The notes beneath the pieces are model-generated. The model saw nothing but the letters and a program-made list of their open reading frames with translations, was not told the DNA's origin and did no database searches. The position numbers were made by a program, and so were the translations under genes. A stretch of 64,000 bases of DNA from Mycobacterium sp. Aquia_213 (GTDB taxonomy: Bacteria; Actinomycetota; Actinomycetes; Mycobacteriales; Mycobacteriaceae), in assembly GCF_026625985.1 (NCBI RefSeq), contig NZ_CP113116.1:1488001-1552000 (forward strand). The letters are read 5' to 3'. Position 1 is the first letter of the stretch, and each line of letters starts with the position of its first letter. Below, one piece after another: positions 42,881 through 51,062 of the stretch.

Positions 42881-43180
42881 TTAGGGGCAGTAGTTGGATT
42901 CCGCGGCGCTGACGACACCCGTCGCGTCACTGAGGCTGATCCCCGGGTTTTGCTTCTGCACCACCTGGGCCAGCTGGTCTGGGGTATCGCCGTTGGCGCG
43001 GTCGGCGCAAATCAAGTGCCCGAGCTGGATCAGGGCGACGCTGTCCCCGGTGAGGCCGATCTTCTTGATCTGCGCGAGGTACCCGTCGTCGTCGGCGACC
43101 GCGACCCCGGTGCCCACGGTCAACGAGGCGGCAACAATAGCGGGGACGCTCAACAAGTAAAGTTTGCGAGGAGAGATCAC
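42881..43180 (-). CDS. Secreted DUF732 protein
   Basis: Protein of 99 residues, GTG 43180 with AAGGAG seven bases upstream. Signal peptide (KLYLLSVPAIVAASLTVGTGVAVAD) and DUF732 domain DDGYLAQIKKIGLTGDSVALIQLGHLICADRANGDTPDQLAQ, ending AAESNYCP, with the two conserved cysteines. Third DUF732 gene in the window; role unknown. Convergent with the secreted protein gene at 42340. Confidence 0.87.
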   Translation of the reverse strand: MISPRKLYLLSVPAIVAASLTVGTGVAVADDDGYLAQIKKIGLTGDSVALIQLGHLICADRANGDTPDQLAQVVQKQNPGISLSDATGVVSAAESNYCP

Positions 43181-43412
43181 GGTCGGCTCCTTGTCTTGGC
43201 GGGGCGGTACAACGGCATCATTATGCGGCGCACGAAGCGCGAGTGCGCGGCGAATTGACGAACCGGGCGCGAAAGCAGCAAACGGTCACGCTGCGCCGTA
43301 AAATGCGTTCTTTTCCAATACTCACGAAATAGTGACCGGTGGCAACCATGTCTTTTTCGGAGTTTCTCCCGAGTGTCGCTATCGGACGACGGGTGCTGAT
43401 GGTTAGGTTCCG

Positions 43413-44066
43413 GTGGTGACGTCCCTGGTGAAAATGTTCCGCGACACCGTCGCGGTTCGGATGACAGTTGTCGTGGTGCTCGGAGTTGTCGTCGCCATCA
43501 TGGTGGGAAATGCCTTGGGTGGGCGCTACGCGCTCGTCGGTTGGATCACCGCCGCCGGCGTGTATGTGGCGTGGACGCAGCTCATCCTGCGCGGGATGGA
43601 TGCCGAGCAAACCCGGATATGGGCGACGCGTGAGGACCCGACCCGGTGGCTGGCCGACGCGGTCATCCTGACCGCAAGCATCGCGAGCCTGGGTGGGGTC
43701 GGGTACGTGGTGGCCGCCGGGTCGCGCTCCGGCGGCGAGGCGATCCACGCCGCCATCGTCGGCATTCTGAGCGTGGCGGCGTCCTGGTTCGCCGTGCACA
43801 CGCTCTACACCGTGCACTACGCGCGGCTGTATTACTCCGACGATCCGGGCGGGATCGATTTCCATGACCCGGAGCCGCCGCGCTTTCGGGACTTCGCGTA
43901 TGTCGCGTTCACCGTCGGCATGACCTACCAGGTGTCAGACACCGAGATCAATCTGACGTCCATCAGGGCGACGGTGTTACGACACGCGATGGTGTCCTAC
44001 CTGTTGGGTGCGGTGGTGCTCGCCGTCACGATCAATTTGATCGCGGGGCTGAGCTCCAAGGTGTGA
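43413..44066 (+). CDS. DUF1345 integral membrane protein
   Basis: Protein of 217 residues with four to five hydrophobic helices (MTVVVVLGVVVAIMVGNALG, YALVGWITAAGVYVAWTQLIL, WLADAVILTASIASLGGVGYVVAAG, IVGILSVAASWFAVHTLYTVHYARLYY, LLGAVVLAVTINLIAG). The stretch HTLYTVHYARLYYSDD...GGIDFHD...PPRFRDFAYVAFTVGMTYQVSD is the hallmark of DUF1345. No function known. Start GTG 43413 or 43416. Confidence 0.88.
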   Translation: MVTSLVKMFRDTVAVRMTVVVVLGVVVAIMVGNALGGRYALVGWITAAGVYVAWTQLILRGMDAEQTRIWATREDPTRWLADAVILTASIASLGGVGYVVAAGSRSGGEAIHAAIVGILSVAASWFAVHTLYTVHYARLYYSDDPGGIDFHDPEPPRFRDFAYVAFTVGMTYQVSDTEINLTSIRATVLRHAMVSYLLGAVVLAVTINLIAGLSSKV

Positions 44067-44119
44067 CGGGTCCGAGCGCGGTCACACCAGCACCAAAAAG
44101 GTTGGACTAGTTGAACTTT

Positions 44120-44151
44120 GAAACGCGATATCGCATTCGCTATCGCGTTTC
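44120..44151. terminator. Bidirectional hairpin between convergent genes
   Basis: Perfect 11-bp arms GAAACGCGATA (44120-44130) and TATCGCGTTTC (44141-44151) with a 10-base loop, 54 bp past the DUF1345 stop and 15 bp past the stop of the convergent gene ending at 44166. It is well placed to end both transcripts. Confidence 0.65.
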
Positions 44152-44165
44152 GATGTCGGTAGTCG

Positions 44166-44600
44166 CTAGCCGATTTTTGTGAGCGTAAAGGTGTCGTGCG
44201 GGTCGGTGAGGCCGCAAGGCGCGGTGCTGTCCAGGAAGATCGCCACCCCGGTGAGCGTCAGCGGGTCCCACGATTGGTGAACAGTCACCGGGTGCAGGCT
44301 GTTGTCGTTGGCGCAGATCGCGGCTTCCGGGATGGTGCGCGTCACGGTGTATTGGCCGTCGAGCAGCGGGGCGTTGAACCCCATGCCCGGACCGGTCGTC
44401 ACGTGGGCGACGCAGACCTGCTTGCACGTGGTGTTGATGGTCCAGACTCCGGTGTCGCCGTCTTCGTCCGCGTAGTTATAGACACCGTTCATTTTCGTGT
44501 CGTCGCCCGTGGCCAGTGGCTCGGCCGAGGCTAGGGATGCTGGCAAGGTTGCCGCGCCAGCAAAGAATGCAGTCGCCGCGATAAATGTGCTGATCCTCAT
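44166..44600 (-). CDS. Small secreted protein of unknown function
   Basis: Protein of 144 residues; ATG 44600 gives a compact signal peptide (MRISTFIAATAFFAGAATLPASLASAEP); ATG 44615 adds five residues. The mature part (MNGVYNYADEDGDTGVWTINTTCKQVCVAHVTTGPG, ICANDNSLHPV, STAPCGLTD) has four cysteines and a beta-rich look, similar in style to the secreted protein at 42340. No known family recognised. Confidence 0.7.
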   Translation of the reverse strand: MRISTFIAATAFFAGAATLPASLASAEPLATGDDTKMNGVYNYADEDGDTGVWTINTTCKQVCVAHVTTGPGMGFNAPLLDGQYTVTRTIPEAAICANDNSLHPVTVHQSWDPLTLTGVAIFLDSTAPCGLTDPHDTFTLTKIG

Positions 44601-44796
44601 CTTTTCCGCCCTCATATCGTGGTTTTACCGCCGCGCGGGCCACCAGAGGTGAACGTATCAGCAAACTAATAAGGAGTATCCCGCCGCTCTTAAACGCATA
44701 TCGAATTGAAAGACAAAATGGGCGGTAGAGCCGAAAAGTTCTATGAAATCGACATGCGTTCGAGCTTGGCCGGCCTGTCGCAGCAAGCCGCAGCGC

Positions 44797-45144
44797 TCAG
44801 CAGTGCGGCGCCCAGCACCTCTGGTTGGGGCAATAGGTCCGATGCGCGATGCCGACCATGGAAGCGACGTCTCCGACCGCGATGCCTCGCGGATCCAAGT
44901 TCGCATGAACGTCCTGGGCGATCTGGTCTGGCAGCCAGCCCCAGCCGAGGTCGTCGCAGATAAGCTGCGCCATCCCGATCAAGGCGCCTTCGTGTCCGGG
45001 CGGCCAGGTGAGGCCCGCGGCGCGCAGCTGGGCAAGGTAGCCGTCACTGACCGGATCGGCAGTCGCAATCGGAGCGCTGGTCACGAGGGCAGCAGCAACC
45101 AGTGCGGGGACGGTCAATCGGGCCAGCCAGCGAGGGGAGCGCAT
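44797..45144 (-). CDS. Secreted DUF732 protein (Rv1291c-like position)
   Basis: Protein of 115 residues with signal peptide (WLARLTVPALVAAALVTSAPIATAD) and DUF732 domain VSDGYLAQLRAAGLTWPPGHEGALIGMAQLICDDLGWGWLPDQIAQDV, ending HRTYCPNQRCWAPHC. It has the usual two cysteines plus two extra at the very C-terminus. H37Rv has a small secreted gene (Rv1291c) near argS that may correspond. Role unknown. Confidence 0.8.
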   Translation of the reverse strand: MRSPRWLARLTVPALVAAALVTSAPIATADPVSDGYLAQLRAAGLTWPPGHEGALIGMAQLICDDLGWGWLPDQIAQDVHANLDPRGIAVGDVASMVGIAHRTYCPNQRCWAPHC

Positions 45145-45232
45145 GACTCAGTGTGCGGCGGCAAAGCGACAGAAATATGAAGAACTGACGAATCCCACGG
45201 ACGCCGGCCGCATCGGACGGGTACGCCGTGGC

Positions 45233-45841
45233 TCAGGCGCGGCCGAAAAGTCCGGCGGCCGCACGGATCTGCCGGCGCGCCGCAACGCGATCGGTCTCGG
45301 GAAATATGTAGTGGCTCAACGCGGTCCGCGCGATGGCGCCGGCCAGGTCTCGCGGATCCGCCCCCGCGGCGAGCGCGCCCTCGTGGGCACAGTGCTGCAA
45401 AACCGTCACCAGCCCTTCGACGAGCATGGGTAGCGCCGCGGCCATCTGGTCGTAGGCGAAGCCCGGCTCGAGGTCGAGCAGCTGCCCCGGCGGCTGAGCC
45501 TCGAGGAAGGTCGCGACGACGTCGACCGCGGCCTCCAGCCGTGCGGCGCCGACGACTCCGGAAGTCGCGTTCTCCATCGCCGCGTAGAAGCGACGGCGTT
45601 CACGCTTTCCCATCGCGTCGATCAGGTCTTCTTTGGAGACGAAGTATCGGTAGATGGTGGGGCGCGATACCCCGGCCAGGCTTGCCACGTCCGACAGCGA
45701 CAACTTGCGGGCGCCGGTCCGGAATACCAGCCGCTGGGCCGCGTCCAGGATCCGATCGGCCAGATCTCCATGATCTGAGCGGCGCGATTCGGCGGTCGAC
45801 ACCGTGGCAGCCCCTACAGCTTGCCGAGTTTGCGTAGCCAT
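45233..45841 (-). CDS. TetR-family transcriptional regulator
   Basis: Protein of 202 residues from ATG 45841, which lies inside the end of the upstream SDR gene (28-bp overlap); GTG 45802 is a shorter alternative. N-terminal TetR helix-turn-helix: DRILDAAQRLVFRTGARKLSLSDVASLAGVSRPTIYRYFVSKEDLIDAM, then a helical ligand domain. Co-transcribed with the SDR at 45814-46803 and probably controlling the local SDR genes. Confidence 0.87.
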   Translation of the reverse strand: MATQTRQAVGAATVSTAESRRSDHGDLADRILDAAQRLVFRTGARKLSLSDVASLAGVSRPTIYRYFVSKEDLIDAMGKRERRRFYAAMENATSGVVGAARLEAAVDVVATFLEAQPPGQLLDLEPGFAYDQMAAALPMLVEGLVTVLQHCAHEGALAAGADPRDLAGAIARTALSHYIFPETDRVAARRQIRAAAGLFGRA

Positions 45842-46803
45842 GAGATCAACAGTCGTAGACCGTCGTCGAAGGACATCGGCGCATACCCCAATCGCCGCGC
45901 GGTCAGGTTGTTGTTGCTTCTGGGCTTGCGATCGCTTTTCGCCGCGGCCTTTGCGATGGCCATCAAGGTGGGCCCGAATTCGGCAGTCAACGCCTCGGGG
46001 TCGGTGCGGTAGTCGAGATCCTCGACACGGTGGTCGATTTCGGCGACCTCGCAAGCGCGGTTGATGCCGCCGGCCGTACTGAAGGTGTCTTCGGGCCGGC
46101 CGACCAACAGGTAGCGCTCACCCGCCACGCCCTTGTCCAACGCGGCGATCGAGCCCTTCGCGACGTCCGCTCCGGCGACCCAGGTCACCGGAAAGGCCAA
46201 GTAGCGCTTGATCTTTCCGCGCATGCCTGCCAACAGCACGCGGTTGAAACTGGTGCGGTGCAATGCGCGTTCTACGACCAGGCCAGGACCGTAGATGGCG
46301 CCCGGGTGGCAGGTGAGCACGTCGTCGCCCGCGGCCGCGCGGTGGTGCGCCTCCAGAAACGCGGCGAGCTTGGTGACGGTGTAGGGGTCGTTGGGTGGGT
46401 TCCCAAGAACGGGCGCCTCTTCGAAGTCGACGCCGGCGTTCAGATTCAGGAAGGTGGCGGTGCTCAGGGCGACGACCCGGCGCATGCCGTGCGCTTTCCC
46501 GGCATCCAGGACGTTGGTCGTGCCGACCAGGTTGACGGCCTTGAAGTCTTCGAGGTCCTGACTCGCGCCGCCGAGCAGGGCCGCACAGTGAATAGCGGCC
46601 TCGGCGCCCTTGGCCGCGCGAAGCACGTCGTCGGCGTCGCTGATGTCGCCCTTGACCAATTCGACGCCGATTTCGGCCAGCGCCGTGGCGGCGTCGGGAT
46701 CACGAACCAGGGCGCGAACCTGGTCACCACGCTCAATCAACTGCTCGCAGACGTTGCCGCCGGTCTGACCGGTCGCGCCGGTGACGAAGATCGTGCTGCC
46801 CAT
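45814..46803 (-). CDS. NAD-dependent epimerase / extended SDR
   Basis: Protein of 329 residues, start ATG 46803. Rossmann motif FVTGATGQTGG, then VKGDISDADDV, catalytic YTVTK (Tyr-x-x-x-Lys) and a substrate domain; pattern of extended SDRs such as dihydroflavonol reductase or 3-beta-hydroxysteroid dehydrogenase-like enzymes (CHPGAIYGPG). In an operon with the TetR gene, divergent from another SDR at 46897. Likely a lipid or steroid-type ketone/alcohol substrate, by inference. Confidence 0.88.
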   Translation of the reverse strand: MGSTIFVTGATGQTGGNVCEQLIERGDQVRALVRDPDAATALAEIGVELVKGDISDADDVLRAAKGAEAAIHCAALLGGASQDLEDFKAVNLVGTTNVLDAGKAHGMRRVVALSTATFLNLNAGVDFEEAPVLGNPPNDPYTVTKLAAFLEAHHRAAAGDDVLTCHPGAIYGPGLVVERALHRTSFNRVLLAGMRGKIKRYLAFPVTWVAGADVAKGSIAALDKGVAGERYLLVGRPEDTFSTAGGINRACEVAEIDHRVEDLDYRTDPEALTAEFGPTLMAIAKAAAKSDRKPRSNNNLTARRLGYAPMSFDDGLRLLISWLRKLGKL

Positions 46804-46896
46804 CTCGGGCCTCCCTGCGCTTGCTTGACGTTACATATCGAACATATTTAGTGAGGACTGTAAACCTTGAAGTGGGATTGTTCTATATTCGGTGTC

Positions 46897-47709
46897 ATGG
46901 CACTCGATCCGTCAAGCGTGCTCCTGACCGACCGCGTCGCGGTCGTCACCGGTGGTGGCGCAGGCATCGGCCGCGGCATCGCGGCGGGGCTGAAGGCATT
47001 CGGCGCGCGAGTCGCGATCTGGGAACGAAATCCCGATACCTGCGCGTCCGCCGCCGATGAGATCGGTGCTCTCGGCATTCCGGTCGACGTGCGGGACAGC
47101 GCCGCGGTGGACGCCGCGCTGGCGCAGACCTCGGGCGAGCTCGGGCCGGTGACGATCCTGGTCAACAATGCCGGGGGAGTCTTCTGGTCGGGGATCCTCG
47201 ACACCACCGAGAACGGGTGGGACGCCCTCTACAAGTCGAACCTGCGCCACGTCTACCTATGCACGCAGCGGGTGGCCCGCAACCTCGTCGAGCAGAAACT
47301 GCCCGGCAGCGTCATCAGCGTGACGTCGATCGAGGGTGTGCGCGCCGCGCCGGGTTATGCGACCTACGCGGCGGCCAAGGCGGGCGTCATCAACTACACC
47401 AAGACTGCCGCCCTCGAACTCGCCCCGCACGGCATCCGGGTCAACGCGCTGGCCCCGGACATCACCTGGACCGAAGGCCTCGAGCAGATAGCGCCGCCGG
47501 GATCCCGGGATCGGGTCGGCTTCACGGTTCCGATGGGGCGCGCAGGGCACGTCGACGAGATGGCAGGAGCGGCAGTGTTTCTCGCGTCGGACATGTCCAG
47601 CTACGTCACCGGCCAAACGATCCACGTCGACGGCGGCACGCACGCCGCCAGCGGTTGGTACCACCACCCGGAGACCGGCGTATACGCGCTCGGGCCGACA
47701 ACTCAATAG
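46897..47709 (+). CDS. Classical short-chain dehydrogenase/reductase
   Basis: Protein of 270 residues from ATG 46897 (MALDPSSVLLTDRVAVVTGGGAGIGRG). NAD(P) motif TGGGAGIG, NNAG, catalytic Ser in SVISVTSIEG and YAAAK. TATATT lies only 7 nt before the ATG, fitting a leaderless transcript; the divergent intergenic region (46804-46896) is A+T-rich with two ACATAT repeats and may hold the TetR operator. Substrate unknown. Confidence 0.9.
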   Translation: MALDPSSVLLTDRVAVVTGGGAGIGRGIAAGLKAFGARVAIWERNPDTCASAADEIGALGIPVDVRDSAAVDAALAQTSGELGPVTILVNNAGGVFWSGILDTTENGWDALYKSNLRHVYLCTQRVARNLVEQKLPGSVISVTSIEGVRAAPGYATYAAAKAGVINYTKTAALELAPHGIRVNALAPDITWTEGLEQIAPPGSRDRVGFTVPMGRAGHVDEMAGAAVFLASDMSSYVTGQTIHVDGGTHAASGWYHHPETGVYALGPTTQ

Positions 47710-47781
47710 GGCGAGAAAGAAATTCGCTAATTCACATCCGCTGATCGCATCGGCGCTGGTGTCGATAATGGCTGCAATTAT

Positions 47782-48570
47782 TTAGTCGCCGGTGTTCATC
47801 GCGACGTGCGCCGACATTCCGCCGTCGATCGAAATCATTTGTCCGGTGATGTAGCGGGACTGCTCGGAAGCCAGAAAAACGACGAGGTCCGCTACGTCTT
47901 TTGGTTGCCCGACATAGGGCGTCAACGTGGCGCGGCCCAGGCCGTCGAGAATGTTCTCGGACAGGTGCGCGCGCACCGCGTCGGTGAGAATCAATCCGGG
48001 CACGATGGTGTTCGCGCGCACGCCCTGCTTGCCTTCGCTGGTCGCCACGTACATCGTCAAGGCGTGCACCCCGGCCTTCGAGACGCCGTAGGCCAGGCGG
48101 GTCCGGTCACCCGACAGGGCCGCGCCCGACGACATGTTGATGATCGAACCCCCACCGCCGCTACGCATTTCGGGAACAGCGTATTTGCACATGAGCAGCT
48201 GACTTCCGAGGTTTACCTCCATTGACCGGTGCCACACTTCGAGAGGCATCTCGGAGACCGTGGTGTCGCGGGACAAGAAGCCGCTGGCGGTCAATGCGGC
48301 GTTGTTGTGCAGGACGTCGACGCGGCCGAGCTCTGCCACCGTGGCAGCCACCACGGATCTCACCACGTCTTCCTCGGCCAGATCGCCACCGAGGGCGATC
48401 GCTGCGGCCCCGGTTCGTCGAATCTCGTCGGCGACGTCGTTGGCCTTCGCCTCGTCGATATCAACGACGGCAACCGCCGCGCCTTCGCGGGCCAATTCGT
48501 GCGCCGTCGCCGCACCAATACCGCCGGCACCTCCGGTAACTATCGCCACTTTTCCGGCAAGTCTGGACAT
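47782..48570 (-). CDS. Classical short-chain dehydrogenase/reductase
   Basis: Protein of 262 residues, ATG 48570. TGGAGGIG cofactor loop, D in VVDIDEA (favours NAD), HNNAA for the usual NNAG, Ser in INMSSGAALSG, YGVSK catalytic pair, and a C-terminal DGGMSAHVAM. Divergent from the carboxymuconolactone-decarboxylase-like gene at 48626, with 55 bp between. Third SDR of the cluster. Substrate unknown. Confidence 0.9.
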   Translation of the reverse strand: MSRLAGKVAIVTGGAGGIGAATAHELAREGAAVAVVDIDEAKANDVADEIRRTGAAAIALGGDLAEEDVVRSVVAATVAELGRVDVLHNNAALTASGFLSRDTTVSEMPLEVWHRSMEVNLGSQLLMCKYAVPEMRSGGGGSIINMSSGAALSGDRTRLAYGVSKAGVHALTMYVATSEGKQGVRANTIVPGLILTDAVRAHLSENILDGLGRATLTPYVGQPKDVADLVVFLASEQSRYITGQMISIDGGMSAHVAMNTGD

Positions 48571-48625
48571 CGAATTCTCCCACTCGCTTCTTCTCAGTAA
48601 CGCATAAAAAAGATAGCCTGAATTA

Positions 48626-49192
48626 ATGCCGCGTATTGCACCAATCCCGATGGAAGAGCTCAGCTCGCGCTCCCGCGAAATCGTCGACGCCGGCGTTGCC
48701 GCCGGGCTCTATGCGACGCCGGTGCCGTTGCAGATCTTCGCCTATCGCAGCGCGCAGCTCGAACAGGTCAATATGGCGCGGACCCACCTCGGTGCCGGCA
48801 CTCTGCTCGGCGGCCGGATCCTGGAGTTGTTGCGTATCCGCAGCGCTCAACTCGGCGAATGCGAGCCCTGTAGCCAGTCGCGTAAGCATGACTCGATCAC
48901 CGACGACGACGTCGCGTGCCTGCTCGCGCCGGGCCACGGCACGCTGACGCCGCAGGAGCAGATGGCCGTCGAGTTCATCGACCTGCTCTCGGCCGACCAC
49001 CACGCCATGGACGACGAGTTCTACAAGCGGCTGGGCGAGCATTTCACCGCTGCACAGATCATCGAGCTCGGTTTCACCTGCGCGGGCGTGATGGGATTGC
49101 ACCGGTTCATCCACACCCTCAACGTGTACGGCGACTCGGCGCCCGTCATCGAATACGACCGGGATCAGATCGACGGCGCTAAGCCGGTGTGA
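48626..49192 (+). CDS. Carboxymuconolactone decarboxylase-like (AhpD-like) protein
   Basis: Protein of 188 residues. CMD-type helical domain with ECEPCSQSRKHD (C..C and His as in AhpD-like peroxidase/disulfide reductases), FIDLLSADHHAMDDEFYKRLGEHFTAAQIIELGFTCAGVMGLHRF. TAGCCT lies 6 nt before the ATG, consistent with leaderless transcription. Its end overlaps the convergent membrane protein gene by 14 bp. It could remove peroxide or act with the SDRs in catabolism. Confidence 0.85.
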   Translation: MPRIAPIPMEELSSRSREIVDAGVAAGLYATPVPLQIFAYRSAQLEQVNMARTHLGAGTLLGGRILELLRIRSAQLGECEPCSQSRKHDSITDDDVACLLAPGHGTLTPQEQMAVEFIDLLSADHHAMDDEFYKRLGEHFTAAQIIELGFTCAGVMGLHRFIHTLNVYGDSAPVIEYDRDQIDGAKPV

Positions 49193-49847
49193 GCGTCTCG
49201 AGGCGCCCCTCGGCGCGCTGATACCGCGGGGCCTTCGACAACAGGAACACATAGAGCAGATCGAGAACCAGAATCTCGACGTAGATCACCAGCCAGACAA
49301 CGTTTCCCGGTGAGTAGAGGTACTGGGAGATGGCAGCCGTCACGGTGCCCAGCAGCTTGCCCCAGGCTATCCACATGCTCTGGCCGCGCCGGTCACCGCG
49401 ACGCATGAGCATGCTCAGGAACAGTGCCGACATGATCAGGTTGTCGACGTAAGCCGTGTAGACCGAACCGTTTTCGCGCCCGAACACCGACACTATGGCG
49501 ACCATCATCGGGGTCACCATCACAAAAGCAAATACGAACATGGGCCAAAAGTAAGACTGGGGAAGGTTTTTCGGGTAGTCAGAGCGCCAGTACTTCAGGA
49601 AGACCGCGAGGATGGCGATATCGGCGGCGAACCAGATCGCGTTGATGACCTCCTGCATTATCCCGCCGACCGATGGGTAGACGAACGTGAACAGGAACTC
49701 CCAGGTGATGTTCATTGCCAACGCGAGAAAGGGCATCGCGTAGCTGCGGTCGAGCAGACCCTGCCGTATCACGCACGCGTAGGTGAGGATCCAGAAGATC
49801 CCGCTGGCAAGCCCGAACATGTCGATCAGGGACACAGGAGACCTCAT
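49179..49847 (-). CDS. Probable membrane-embedded terpene cyclase (Pyr4/PaxB-like)
   Basis: Protein of 222 residues with about seven transmembrane helices. Glu50 in MNITWEFLF and Asp196 in EILVLDLLYVFLL match in place and spacing the two acidic residues known to be catalytic in fungal Pyr4 (E63 and D218) and its relatives PaxB/AusL, which cyclise epoxidised or plain meroterpenoids in the membrane. Length is also right for the family. No soluble terpene synthase motif is expected. Next to it lie a TetR gene and its probable operator. Alternative: an uncharacterised membrane protein with chance acidic residues. Confidence 0.6.
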   Translation of the reverse strand: MRSPVSLIDMFGLASGIFWILTYACVIRQGLLDRSYAMPFLALAMNITWEFLFTFVYPSVGGIMQEVINAIWFAADIAILAVFLKYWRSDYPKNLPQSYFWPMFVFAFVMVTPMMVAIVSVFGRENGSVYTAYVDNLIMSALFLSMLMRRGDRRGQSMWIAWGKLLGTVTAAISQYLYSPGNVVWLVIYVEILVLDLLYVFLLSKAPRYQRAEGRLETLTPA

Positions 49848-49861
49848 TCCGCCGCGGCTAG

Positions 49862-49882
49862 ATACAGACTAGTAGTCTATAT
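49862..49882. promoter_or_regulatory. TetR-type operator between divergent genes
   Basis: Near-perfect 21-bp palindrome: ATACAGACTA (49862-49871), central G, TAGTCTATAT (49873-49882); nine of ten positions pair. It lies midway between the membrane-cyclase-like gene (start 49847, minus) and the TetR gene (start 49936, plus), as expected for a TetR repressor controlling itself and its neighbour. Confidence 0.7.
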
Positions 49883-49935
49883 CTTGTGGCGCGGTCGAAC
49901 GGACGACACAGTTCCGAACATCGGAGCGTCGGCCG

Positions 49936-50580
49936 ATGACGAGACGAACCCAGGCCGATCGCCGTGCCGCGACCCGCACGGCCATCGTGACGGCCGCCCG
50001 CGAATTGTTCACCGAGCACGGCTATCACGGGTGCAGCATCGACGCGATTCTGGATCGCGCGGGATCCAGCAAAGGGGCCTTCTACCACCACTTCTCGGAC
50101 AAGGCGGCGGTGCTCGAGGCGCTGCTCACCGACTTCGAGGAGGAGGGCGTTCGCCGAGCCAGAGAATGGAGTGCCGGGGTATCGTCCCCGCTGGAGATCA
50201 TGCGGGTGTCGGCGCGCAACCTGTTGGATTGGTGCACGGATCCCTACATTCGGCAGGTCGTGCTGACCGACGCGCTGTCGGTGCTCGGCTTCACCCGGTG
50301 GCATCAGATTGACGACCGCTACACGCTCGACGTCCTGGATCACCTGCTGCAACGCGGTGTCGCCGCCAAACAGGTGCGACCGATGCCCTCGACGCGGATG
50401 ACCGCCCGGCTGATCATCGCCGCAATAAACGAGGCGGCACTGTTCGTCGCAAACGCGGTCGACGTCGACGCCGCCCGCGCGGAGGCACTTGCGTCCATCG
50501 ACTTCATGATCACGTCGATCGCGGCCCCGGGCCCGGCCGGTCGGCGCGTCAATCGCAAGTCATCCATACTGTCGCAGTGA
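49936..50580 (+). CDS. TetR-family transcriptional regulator
   Basis: Protein of 214 residues. Helix-turn-helix RTAIVTAARELFTEHGYHGCSIDAILDRAGSSKGAFYHHFSDKAAVLEALL, then a ligand domain (FTRWHQIDDRYTLDVLDHLLQRGV). Divergent from the membrane terpene-cyclase-like gene, with the 21-bp palindrome between. Its last bases overlap the start of the cNMP-binding protein gene (GTGA). Confidence 0.9.
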   Translation: MTRRTQADRRAATRTAIVTAARELFTEHGYHGCSIDAILDRAGSSKGAFYHHFSDKAAVLEALLTDFEEEGVRRAREWSAGVSSPLEIMRVSARNLLDWCTDPYIRQVVLTDALSVLGFTRWHQIDDRYTLDVLDHLLQRGVAAKQVRPMPSTRMTARLIIAAINEAALFVANAVDVDAARAEALASIDFMITSIAAPGPAGRRVNRKSSILSQ

Positions 50581-51053
50581 GCGTCCTTCTGGCCTTGTGC
50601 GCTGACCTCCCTCAGCAATCTTGGCAGGCCGGTGAACTCATCATCGAAGCAGACGAGATGGTGTCACACATCTACGTGCTGTCGTCAGGCTCGGTGACGG
50701 CCGAGCGCGACGGTGTGCCCTTCGCCCGTATCGACACGCCCGGCGCGGTCTTCGGTGAGATGTCAGTGGTGCTCCGGCAACCCGCGAGCGCGACCGTCCG
50801 GGCGAGCTCCGAGACGCGCTGCTACGTCATCGACGATCCCGAATCCTTTCTCACCGAACAACCCGGGGCCGCCCTCGCAATACTGAGCATGACCGCCTCG
50901 CGGCTGGACGCCATCACCCGCTACCTCGTCGACGTCAAACAGCAGCTGGCAGATGAAGGCGGGCATGTGAGCATGCTCGGACAGATCGTCGACACGTTGG
51001 TGCATCATCACGGATCGGTGCGGCCCGGCTCGGTCCGCGACCCCGAGTGCTGA
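50577..51053 (+). CDS. Single-domain cyclic-nucleotide-binding protein
   Basis: Protein of 158 residues, GTG 50577 overlapping the TetR stop. One cNMP-binding beta-barrel: AGELIIEADEMVSHIYVLSSGSVTAERDGVPFARIDTPGAVFGEMSVVLRQPASATVRA, with the phosphate-binding cassette FGEMSVVLRQPASATV containing a Glu, though the usual Arg reads QPASAT. No helix-turn-helix follows; the tail is a helix ending in VHHHGSVRPGS. It may bind cAMP/cGMP, or have lost that ability. Coupled translation with a TetR regulator is unusual. Confidence 0.85.
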   Translation: MSVLLALCADLPQQSWQAGELIIEADEMVSHIYVLSSGSVTAERDGVPFARIDTPGAVFGEMSVVLRQPASATVRASSETRCYVIDDPESFLTEQPGAALAILSMTASRLDAITRYLVDVKQQLADEGGHVSMLGQIVDTLVHHHGSVRPGSVRDPEC

Positions 51054-51062
51054 TGATCGTCC

